Position numbers and translations under genes: made by a program. Source: Candidatus Sulfotelmatobacter sp. (GTDB lineage Bacteria > Acidobacteriota > Terriglobia > Terriglobales > SbA1). Taken from it: a DNA stretch of 13,178 nucleotides. How positions within the stretch are numbered: position 1 is the first letter of the stretch; every line of letters starts with the position of its first letter. Below the pieces are notes generated by a model. That model had not been told where the DNA came from. It did no database searches and saw nothing but the letters and a program-made list of their open reading frames with translations. Shown piece by piece: positions 6,915-13,178 of this stretch. The DNA is taken from positions 1 through 13,178 of the forward strand of contig JASLEQ010000137.1 in assembly GCA_030151135.1 (NCBI GenBank). Direction: 5' to 3'.

Positions 6915-7217
6915 ATGAAACGAGTTCTTGTAGCCGTGTTGCTGAGCGGTCTACTGGCGGTCTGTGCCTCACCTGCATTGGCCGACGATGCCGCAGCCAC
7001 TTACAAAGCCAAATGCGCTATGTGCCATGGCGCCGATGGCAAGGGCGGAAAAATGGGAACCCGTGATTTCGCATCGACAGATGTGAAAGCCGAAACCGAT
7101 GCCCAGTTGACGGACATCATCACCAAAGGTAAAGGCAAAATGCCTGCCTACGGCGGCAAGTTGGGCGATGCCGATATCAAAGGCCTCGTCACCTACATCC
7201 GTGGGTTAGCGAAATAG
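6915..7217 (+). CDS. Periplasmic class I monohaem cytochrome c
   Basis: 100 residues. An N-terminal signal peptide (MKRVLVAVLLSGLLAVCASPALA, cleavage expected after A23) sends it to the periplasm. One haem motif, CAMCH (34-38), follows AATYKAKC, and the distal ligand is probably M76 in GKGKMPAYGGKL. The ending LVTYIRGLAK is the usual last helix of small class I cytochromes of the cytochrome c6/c-551 size. It probably carries single electrons between the membrane cytochromes of this operon and a terminal partner outside the window. AGGAGG lies 10 bases before the ATG, a strong ribosome binding site. The 91-base gap to the next gene contains a stable hairpin, so this gene may be made in larger amounts than those downstream. 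C17 is not in a convincing lipobox. Confidence 0.94.
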   Translation: MKRVLVAVLLSGLLAVCASPALADDAAATYKAKCAMCHGADGKGGKMGTRDFASTDVKAETDAQLTDIITKGKGKMPAYGGKLGDADIKGLVTYIRGLAK

Positions 7218-7241
7218 AAGCTTTGGCGAAGTAACGGTCCC

Positions 7242-7268
7242 AGGGCGGCCTGGCACACAGGCCGCCTT
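7242..7268 (+). terminator. Intercistronic GC-rich hairpin (attenuator or mRNA-stabilising element)
   Basis: GGCGGCCTG (7244-7252) and CAGGCCGCC (7258-7266) form a perfect 9-bp stem with a 5-base loop. An outer G-T wobble and an A-T pair (7242-7243 with 7267-7268) can extend it. Only two T residues follow, so termination would be partial. Its place between the cytochrome c and the multihaem gene suggests partial read-through or 3'-end protection of the short upstream message. Confidence 0.55.
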
Positions 7269-7308
7269 ACTCAATCGATCCAATTTGAGGAGATAGGCGG
7301 GTGAGAGT

Positions 7309-9306
7309 ATGTCCACGCGAATACGAGAGAGATTTTTTGCGCCTGGAGTCGTCCTCACTCTCGTTCTAACCGCAGCATCGCTCCTCGCTGCCACCAAGAA
7401 AGACCCTCCCAAACCTACCGCGGACGACTGTCTCGCCTGCCACAGCGACGCCACTTTAACGCACGACGTTAACGGCAAAGCAGAAAGCCTCCACGTCGAT
7501 CCCGACAAGTTCAAGGCCTCCATCCACGGCGGCATGTTCACCTGCGTCGATTGCCACACAGACGTAAAAACGTCTCCGCACGAAAACACGCCGAAGAAGA
7601 TCACCTGCGCGACCTGCCACGCCGACGAGCAAGCCGCCTACGAAAAAAGCTTCCACGGAAAAGCCGTTCAATCCGGCGACGCCAATGCCGCCAAATGCAC
7701 CGATTGCCACGGAAGCCCTCACGAACTTCTTCCCGCCAGCGATCCCAAGTCTCGAGTGGCGCACATCAACATTCCCGGCACCTGCGGCTCATGCCATGGC
7801 CAGCAATTCGCCATGGCGAAAGATGGCCTCAGCGTCCAGATGGTCGCCTCCTACCAGCAAAGTGTCCACGGACACGCCGTCGCCAACGGCTCCGAGAAAG
7901 CAGCAGTCTGCACCGATTGCCATGGTGCACACGATATTCTCGACGCCAAAGATCCCAAATCGCCGATCTTCAAATTCAACGTTCCTCTGACCTGCGGCAA
8001 GTGCCACGAGCAGATCTCCAAAGAATTTCGGCAGAGCATTCACGGAACGGCTGTCGCGCAAGGCAACTGGCAAGCCCCGGTCTGTACCGATTGCCACGGC
8101 ATCCACTCCATCAAATCGCATACCGATCCAAGTTCTCCAGTCTCGGCGCAAAATCTCGCGCAAGCCACCTGCGGACGCTGCCACGAAGGCGTGCGCCTCT
8201 CCCAGGAATTCGGGATTCAGGGCCGCAGGGCCACAACTTATCTGGCGAGCTATCACGGTCTGGCTTCTCGCGGAGGCTCGCAGATCGTCGCCAACTGCGC
8301 CAGCTGCCACGGTACGCACAGCATCTTCCCGTCAAGCGACCCGCGCTCCACGATCCATCCGTCGAACTTGGCGAAGACCTGCGGCCAGTGCCATCCCGGC
8401 GTGACCGAGAAATTTACCGCCGCCAAAGTTCACGTGGACGCGCCGCTTTCCGCAGACATCGGCAGCAAAGCCGTCCGTTGGATCCGATCCTTCTATCTCG
8501 GCATGATCTTCGCCGTGATCGGCGGCATGCTGCTGCACAACTTCATCATCTGGCGTTCCAAGCTGATCGCGAAACGCAAAGAGCAAAATCATTTCGTCCT
8601 GCGTATGCCAATGCGTTTCCGCCTGCAGCACGCTACCTTGCTCCTCAGTTTCTTCTTGCTGGTGCTGACTGGATTCGCCCTCAAATTTCCCGATTCCTGG
8701 TTCGCCTCTATGCTCTCCCTCGGAGAGCGTATGCGCTCTCTCGTCCACCGCATCGCAGCCGTCGCCCTGATCAGCGTCAGCCTCTACCACATCCTCGACG
8801 TCATCATTTCCCGCGAAGGCCGGCAATTAGTTCGTGATCTCTTTCCGACACTCGACGATATCCGCGGCGCGTGGCAGAATCTCAGCTACTACCTGGGACT
8901 CTCGCGAAATAAGCCCGACTTCCCGCGCTTCAACTACGCGGAAAAGGCGGAATATTGGGCTCTGGTTTGGGGCATGTTCGTCATGGCCGGAACCGGAATC
9001 ATGCTCTGGGCAAAAGTTTTCTTCGGAAACCATTTGCCGCGCTGGTGGCTCGACATCGCTACCGCCATTCATTTCTATGAAGCCATATTGGCAACGCTCG
9101 CGATCCTGGTCTGGCACTTCTACCAGGTCTTCCTCGATCCGGATGTTTATCCGATGAACTGGGCCTGGTGGGACGGCAAGATGACCGAGCATCACTACCG
9201 CGAAGAGCACGGACTCGACTCCGCAACCTTATTCCGCAGCTCGCGCGAACAGGCAAACGAGCAAGAAAACGAAAAAGAAATGACCGAGGTCCAGCATGGA
9301 GATTGA
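7309..9306 (+). CDS. Eleven-haem cytochrome c fused to membrane cytochrome b (CbcL-like architecture)
   Basis: 665 residues. A signal peptide or anchor (to about residue 28) precedes a periplasmic part with 11 CXXCH motifs, at C41, C79, C100, C130, C159, C201, C229, C259, C288, C330 and C358. Four two-haem modules of about 58-71 residues repeat here, each with S-x-HG, a CTDCHG or CASCHG and a TCGxCH. About five membrane helices follow (394-416, 440-460, 478-500, 548-570, 580-606), with histidines suited to b-haem binding (H410, H441, H480, H494, H588, H603). The block EKAEYWALVWGMFVMAGTGI...YEAILATLAILVWHFY is typical of bacterial cytochrome b domains. The layout recalls Geobacter CbcL, a quinol oxidase feeding extracellular electron transfer. 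A quinol-to-periplasm route is inferred here. GAGGAGA is 15 bases upstream, which is far, so initiation may be weak. The end overlaps the next gene by 11 bases. Confidence 0.93.
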   Translation: MSTRIRERFFAPGVVLTLVLTAASLLAATKKDPPKPTADDCLACHSDATLTHDVNGKAESLHVDPDKFKASIHGGMFTCVDCHTDVKTSPHENTPKKITCATCHADEQAAYEKSFHGKAVQSGDANAAKCTDCHGSPHELLPASDPKSRVAHINIPGTCGSCHGQQFAMAKDGLSVQMVASYQQSVHGHAVANGSEKAAVCTDCHGAHDILDAKDPKSPIFKFNVPLTCGKCHEQISKEFRQSIHGTAVAQGNWQAPVCTDCHGIHSIKSHTDPSSPVSAQNLAQATCGRCHEGVRLSQEFGIQGRRATTYLASYHGLASRGGSQIVANCASCHGTHSIFPSSDPRSTIHPSNLAKTCGQCHPGVTEKFTAAKVHVDAPLSADIGSKAVRWIRSFYLGMIFAVIGGMLLHNFIIWRSKLIAKRKEQNHFVLRMPMRFRLQHATLLLSFFLLVLTGFALKFPDSWFASMLSLGERMRSLVHRIAAVALISVSLYHILDVIISREGRQLVRDLFPTLDDIRGAWQNLSYYLGLSRNKPDFPRFNYAEKAEYWALVWGMFVMAGTGIMLWAKVFFGNHLPRWWLDIATAIHFYEAILATLAILVWHFYQVFLDPDVYPMNWAWWDGKMTEHHYREEHGLDSATLFRSSREQANEQENEKEMTEVQHGD

Positions 9307-10831
9307 TAAAACTCCACCGGCAGAAGACGTTCCACCGCAGAAGTTGCGCTTGCTGATGCGCAATCCCATAAGTCTTGCCGGCGTCGCCTTGTCGATCGTC
9401 AGCCTCGCCAACATCTTCTTGTTCTTCCTGATTGATCAAATCGCGACCCGGCCCGGACCGTACATCGGCATCCTCGCCTACATGGTGTCTCCGGCGTTTC
9501 TCGTGCTGGGCCTGTTGATGGTCCTCACCGGAGTATTGCTGCAGCGGCGACGCAAGGTCGACCCTTCTGCGTTCTATCCTCGCATTGATCTAAATGATCC
9601 CGCGCAGCGCGGCGCAGTCGTGTCGTTCATGACATTCCTTGTAGTCTTCGCAGTCGTCAGCGCCGCTGGAAGTTACAAGGCATACGAGTTCACCGAGTCC
9701 GTTCAGTTCTGCGGACAGCTCTGCCACACGGTGATGAGTCCGGAATATACCGCCTATCAGCTCTCCCCTCACGCGCGCGTCGCTTGCGCCGAATGCCACG
9801 TTGGACCGGGCGCGACGTGGTTTGTGAAGTCAAAGTTGTCGGGAAGCCGCCAGGTATTCGCCGCCATCTTCAACACATTCCCGCGCCCGATTCCGACACC
9901 AGTGAAGAATCTGCGTCCGGCTCAGGAAACCTGCGAACAGTGTCACTGGCCGAAAAAGTTTTATGGTGGACAGCTCAAAGTCTTCTCCCACTATGCCAGC
10001 GACGAGAAGAACACCCTCCGCCAGATCCGCATGATCATCAAGACCGGTGGAGGCGATCCCGCAACCGGAGCGCCGGAAGGCATTCACTGGCACATGAACA
10101 TCGCCAACAAGATCGAATACGTCGCTGCCGACGAGAAGCGCCAGGTCATTCCTTATATTCACGTCGAAGATCTGCAGGGACGCGTGACTGAGTACTACGC
10201 CAAAGATTCCACGCTGACGAAAGATCAGATCAAGGATCAGATCGCGAAAAACGGCGCGCATCGCATGGACTGCGTCGACTGCCACAACCGCCCGACGCAC
10301 ATCTACGTTTCCCCCGATCTCTCCGTCGACCAGTCATTGCTCGCCCGCCGCATCGATACTTCCCTGCCCTCAATCAAGCAGGAAGCCGTAACGGTGTTGA
10401 CTGGCGATTACAAGACGACTGACGCCGCCATGCAAGGCATCGCCGGCGGCATTCAGGATTATTACGAAAAGAAATATCCCGACGTCTCGAAGACCAAGCA
10501 ACTCGAGATTCGCAACGCAGTCACCGAAGTGCAGGCCATCTTCAAGCGCACCACTTTCCCCGAGATGCGTCTGAACTGGCAAACCCATCCCAACAATCTC
10601 GGACACTTCTATTCTCCCGGATGCTTCCGCTGCCACGACGGACAGCACGTCTCCGCCGACGGCCGCGTCATCAGCCGCGACTGCAACCAGTGCCACACCA
10701 TGTTGTCGCAATCCGAAGGCGCAACCGCAGTAGCAGCCGCACCGGCGGCGAACTTCCAGCACCCAGTCGACATCGGCGATCTAACGCAAGTAAACTGCGC
10801 CGACTGCCACACAGGCGGCAACGGCCCGTAA
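9296..10831 (+). CDS. Seven-haem NapC/NirT-family membrane cytochrome c (ImcH-like architecture)
   Basis: 511 residues. Three N-terminal membrane helices (about 24-46, 57-82, 107-127) lead into a periplasmic haem domain. Seven haem sites are visible: an unusual CX3CH (C139-GQL-C143-H144), then CXXCH at C164, C213, C326, C443, C463 and C501. The segment FCGQLCHTVMSPEY...HARVACAECHVG is the NapC/NirT core, whose members oxidise menaquinol and pass electrons to periplasmic partners. NapC itself has four haems and one helix, so this is a longer type, close in layout to Geobacter ImcH. The start overlaps the preceding gene by 11 bases, so translation is probably coupled. Together with the preceding cytochrome it would give the operon two quinol-side entry modules. 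No terminal reductase or outer-membrane conduit lies in this window. The C-terminal haem (C501) is 7 residues from the end after an Ala-rich linker. Confidence 0.92.
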   Translation: MEIDKTPPAEDVPPQKLRLLMRNPISLAGVALSIVSLANIFLFFLIDQIATRPGPYIGILAYMVSPAFLVLGLLMVLTGVLLQRRRKVDPSAFYPRIDLNDPAQRGAVVSFMTFLVVFAVVSAAGSYKAYEFTESVQFCGQLCHTVMSPEYTAYQLSPHARVACAECHVGPGATWFVKSKLSGSRQVFAAIFNTFPRPIPTPVKNLRPAQETCEQCHWPKKFYGGQLKVFSHYASDEKNTLRQIRMIIKTGGGDPATGAPEGIHWHMNIANKIEYVAADEKRQVIPYIHVEDLQGRVTEYYAKDSTLTKDQIKDQIAKNGAHRMDCVDCHNRPTHIYVSPDLSVDQSLLARRIDTSLPSIKQEAVTVLTGDYKTTDAAMQGIAGGIQDYYEKKYPDVSKTKQLEIRNAVTEVQAIFKRTTFPEMRLNWQTHPNNLGHFYSPGCFRCHDGQHVSADGRVISRDCNQCHTMLSQSEGATAVAAAPAANFQHPVDIGDLTQVNCADCHTGGNGP

Positions 10832-10859
10832 GATAAATGCAGTTCCTCATAGGAGCGCC

Positions 10860-11277
10860 GTCATCCTGAGCGCAGGCGCTTTTCAGCCGCAGCGAAGGAT
10901 CTTGCGTGGACTGCATCGGCACCCAGGGGAACGGATCTCGCACCCAACCGTTTCACATCGCATCTATCCCGTCCGGAGTCATCCTGAGCGCAGGCGCTTT
11001 TCAGCCGCAGCGAAGAGCCTGCCCTGAGCTGACGGGCGAAGGGATCTCGCGCGGATCCGTTCAAAGCATCTCCCTCGACCGGAGTCATCCTGAGCGCAGG
11101 CGCTTTTCAGCCGGAGCGAAGGATCTTGCGTGGACTGCATCGGCACCCAGGGGAACGGATCTCGCACCCAACCGTGTTCACATCCCATCTCTCCCGTCCG
11201 GCGTCAACCTAAGCACAGGCGCTTTTCAGCCGGAGCGAAGAGCCTGTCCTGAACTGACGGGCGAAGGGATCTCGCGT
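10860..11277. repeat. Acidobacterial-type palindromic repeat array in A-B-A-B order
   Basis: Four copies of a 38-base core begin GTCATCCTGAGCGCAGGCGC and end near CAGCCG(C/G)AGCGAAG, starting at 10860, 10978, 11084 and 11203. In the A copies (10860, 11084) the core runs into GGATCTTGCGTGGACTGC and GGCACCCAGGGGAACGG. In the B copies (10978, 11203) it runs into AGAGCCTG(C/T)CCTGA and GGGCGAAGGGATCTCGCG. The region is thus about 220 bases duplicated in tandem. In the A copies the ends CATCCTGAGCG and CGAAGGATC are partly complementary, a REP-like fold, and AGCG-CAGG-CGCTTTT inside each core could act as a small terminator for the operon ending at 10831. The last copy has three changes in its first 13 bases. 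Open frames through this array are not genes. Confidence 0.85.
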
Positions 11278-11358
11278 GGCGAGTACCTGCCGACGGGTAA
11301 CAAACCAAAGTCATTTTCCACGCGTCTTCGCCAAGCCATAAGGAGCGATAGGAGGGGT

Positions 11359-11415
11359 GTCATCCTGAGCGGAGCGGACGCAACGCAGGAGCGGCCGCGC
11401 AGTCGAAGGATCCCT
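11359..11415. repeat. Fifth, diverged copy of the palindromic repeat
   Basis: GTCATCCTGAGCGGAGCGGA starts at 11359 and the element closes with GTCGAAGGATCCC by about 11415. The end sequences are those of the array to the left, but the middle is different (GACGCAACGCAGGAGCGGCC). It therefore represents the same family with another centre, not a further array unit. Confidence 0.65.
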
Positions 11416-11701
11416 ATCCCGCTGGGCACAGTCGAAATGGATGCCCCACCTGTCCCTACCTTTGCGAGGCGCGGGAACACCTTCTCTCAACTTTCGGCTG
11501 CACTTAGAAGAGATCAGACTCCCTCGTGCAAATATCGCATTAGAGGATCGGCATCGCAGACGGGACCTCGCTAGGTATTCTCCCTACATCCGACTACAAC
11601 AAACACCTGATTACGCTCTGCCACCAATTTGATAATTTCCATTCGCAGTTCGCTTCCCGCAGTCCCGGCCCAAACAAAAATTCTCTTTTCGACGCGTCCC
11701 C
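11416..11701. other. Gap between repeats and the secreted-protein gene
   Basis: No gene is supported here. A stretch near 11437-11475 (GGATGCCCCACC...GAGGCGCGGG) may be a worn copy of another acidobacterial intergenic repeat, judged only by resemblance. The rest is presumed leader and promoter region for the gene starting at 11702. No clear -35/-10 pair or strong ribosome binding site is visible. Confidence 0.4.
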
Positions 11702-13178
11702 ATGCTTCGTCGTTTTGCTCTTGCTGCGCTCGCCCTCGGCCTGTTCACTGCCGCACCCTCCAGCCACGCACAAATTCCCAGCTACACCGCAGCGCAGATA
11801 ACCAGCAACAATACCGCCGCATGTAGTGCCCCTAACTACGGCCTGCAACTTTCGACCAACAACGCTCCGGCCTACTGCGCGGACGTTTTCCGTGCTCGGT
11901 ATCGCTTACCTGTTATGGCGGACCACCACCTTGGCAGCCGTTCCCTGGCGGGTGGAAGGACGATCAATTACTCACATCCCCCAATTACATCCTAACTCCG
12001 TACCACGACCCATCGCCGGCAGGCGACGCAACGGAAAATCCGCCGGGAAACTGGAATATTTCGAAAGGTCGCATTCCATCGATCCACTATGGCACTCCGC
12101 CGCCATTTGAGGGGGACATGCACACGCTCATGTACGGCGGGAACTACAGCATGACCGGAACGCCAACCAAGATCGTGGTGCAACTTCAGGGATGGTTCTG
12201 CAACGGAGTACTGAACGAAGGCGACTGTTCGACTGAATCAGACTACACACCGGACGGGGGCTATCAGTACGTGAACCAATACTACGGCCACGCTGATGTC
12301 CAGTACACGGGCTGGAATCCAGACGTCGCCAACGCCCGCGTAATCGACATCTGGGACCGAGGCGGTGACACTCTTGCCGTGGATTGGTATGGCGGTCCAG
12401 ACGATTGCCCGCCGCTTCCAAGCACCGCAGACCCCCAATACACCTATACCAACCCCGGAAACGTCTACACCCATTACTGCGACTCCACCGATACCGCGAC
12501 CGGCAACAAATTCGGCGATGACGACATCGGATCCCAGAATGTGATGACAGCTCTCCAGAATGCCCTCCCGGCCTATCGCCCGGGCTCAAAAATGGACATG
12601 TTTCTAATCATGGACCACAACGCGTGGACTTGGGATTGCGGGCCGAAAACTTATGGCACATTCCAATACAACGGTGTCAATGAACCCTGGTGTGCGGCCG
12701 GCAAGATGATCAACGATCTAGAATATCTGAAGAACACTTACTATAAACCGAACGGGCAAGTCTCTTCGACTTATACGACTTTCGGAAACTCCCCTAACAA
12801 CTTCCCCATCATTGCATTCTTTCAGAACGATGGTTTTGGCAACCCGACCGCCCCAAATGACTTTTCCCAATGTGACACTCTTGGGAACTGCGTCTACAAC
12901 TCATCCAATGGAGAAGAGCAGTTTTGTAGCACCTCGCAGGATTGCTTTCAGCAGGTTTATAAGCAAGTACGCGGCGCAGCAGACCAACTATTTGGCACCA
13001 ACAAATACTACTTCATCTTTGTGAACAATAGCGGCTGCCCAAACGGGCAGGGTAATTCGAACACCGCACATTGGTACTCGGACGGATGCTACGCATGGCC
13101 CGGCCCTTGGACCCCGACCGACCACAACGTAGATCAAGTGAACAACAACACGCAGCTTTATGACTATTGCGTGGGAAC
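11702..13178 (+). CDS. Secreted Trp-rich protein, possibly GH71/GH99-like; frameshifted and cut by the window end
   Basis: Translation from ATG 11702 gives a clear signal peptide (MLRRFALAALALGLFTAAPS, cleavage near SHA-Q) and about 40 mature residues to YCADVF. That frame then degrades and stops at 11995. The neighbouring frame picks up smoothly as PCSVSLTCYGGPPPWQPFPG and stays open to the end, nearly 1.3 kb. Adding one base in the T4 run at 11886-11889 joins the two (YCADVF-PCSVSL). The protein would exceed 490 residues. Blocks include RVIDIWDRGGDTLAVDWYGG (from 12334), DMFLIMDHNAW (from 12595), INDLEYLKNTYY (from 12709), FPIIAFFQNDG (from 12802) and YYFIFVNNSG (from 13006). Their order recalls (beta/alpha)8 GH71/GH99-like enzymes acting on alpha-glucans or mannans, which is a tentative call. 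The frameshift may be a sequencing error, a recent mutation or a slippage site. No ribosome binding site is obvious. Confidence 0.7.

Noticed and set aside
6957..6968. Lipobox (LAVC) in the small cytochrome c
   Set aside because: Val precedes the Cys, and a good signal peptidase I site (SPALA-DD) follows six residues later.
7551..8837. 428-codon + strand frame inside the 11-haem gene
   Set aside because: It is an out-of-frame, Arg/Ser/Pro-rich shadow of the cytochrome gene, whose own frame has eleven haem motifs and membrane helices.
10860..11415. CRISPR array
   Set aside because: The periods are 118, 106 and 119 bases, the copies are imperfect, and the sequences between cores are themselves repeated in A-B-A-B order. 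There are no unique spacers and no cas genes.
10906..11574. Open frame of 222 codons on the + strand across the repeats
   Set aside because: Its translation is the repeat array read in one frame, with the same peptide segments recurring. There is no ribosome binding site or family feature. The minus-strand frames over the array are rejected for the same reason.
12128..12589. 153-codon minus-strand frame opposite the secreted-protein gene
   Set aside because: It is an Arg/Cys/Ser-rich antisense shadow. The plus frame stays open for nearly 1.3 kb with coherent protein blocks.

Overview
The window looks like part of a chromosome from a soil-type Acidobacteriota (Koribacter/Acidobacteriales-like). 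This rests on moderately high GC, the interspersed GTCATCCTGAGCG...CGAAGGATC palindromic repeats familiar from that phylum, and protein types I associate with it: a CANPDC/WLCDRC small protein, a Crp/Fnr protein with an N-terminal CLTC...FC motif, large multihaem cytochromes, and a secreted Trp-rich protein resembling GH71/GH99-like enzymes. The taxonomic call is inference.

Layout from left to right. 1-391 (+): the last codons of an upstream gene, coupled by an ATGA overlap to a small Cys-rich protein. 461-1177 (-): a Crp/Fnr-type regulator. It is divergent from 1381-4134 (+), a fused NDP-forming acyl-CoA synthetase/GNAT acetyltransferase (acetate-CoA ligase/Pat type). 4154-4603 (-): an OsmC-family peroxidase. 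4689-5075 (-): a small five-cysteine protein. 5478-6611 (-): a radical-SAM/SPASM family protein that has lost the CX3CX2C cluster motif. It is divergent from 6915-10831 (+), a respiratory operon of a class I monohaem cytochrome c, an 11-haem cytochrome c fused to a membrane cytochrome b (CbcL-like layout), and a seven-haem NapC/NirT protein (ImcH-like layout). 10860-11415: a repeat cluster. 11702-13178 (+): a secreted protein with an apparent one-base frameshift, cut by the window end.

What ties the locus together is regulation. Perfect or near-perfect TGTGA-N6-TCACA palindromes occur only in intergenic regions: upstream of the Crp/Fnr gene and the synthetase/acetyltransferase (1225-1240), upstream of the five-Cys protein (5146-5161, 5233-5248), and between the radical-SAM-like gene and the cytochrome operon (6668-6683, 6702-6717). 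The simplest reading is a local regulon controlled by the encoded regulator. It would join electron-transport proteins (quinol oxidation into periplasmic c-haems), acetyl-CoA/acetate metabolism or protein acetylation, and the two Cys-rich accessory proteins. The OsmC gene has no site of its own.

The most unusual single gene is the radical-SAM-like protein. Its barrel and C-terminal auxiliary-cluster cysteines are intact, but no cysteine remains where the SAM-binding [4Fe-4S] cluster should be.
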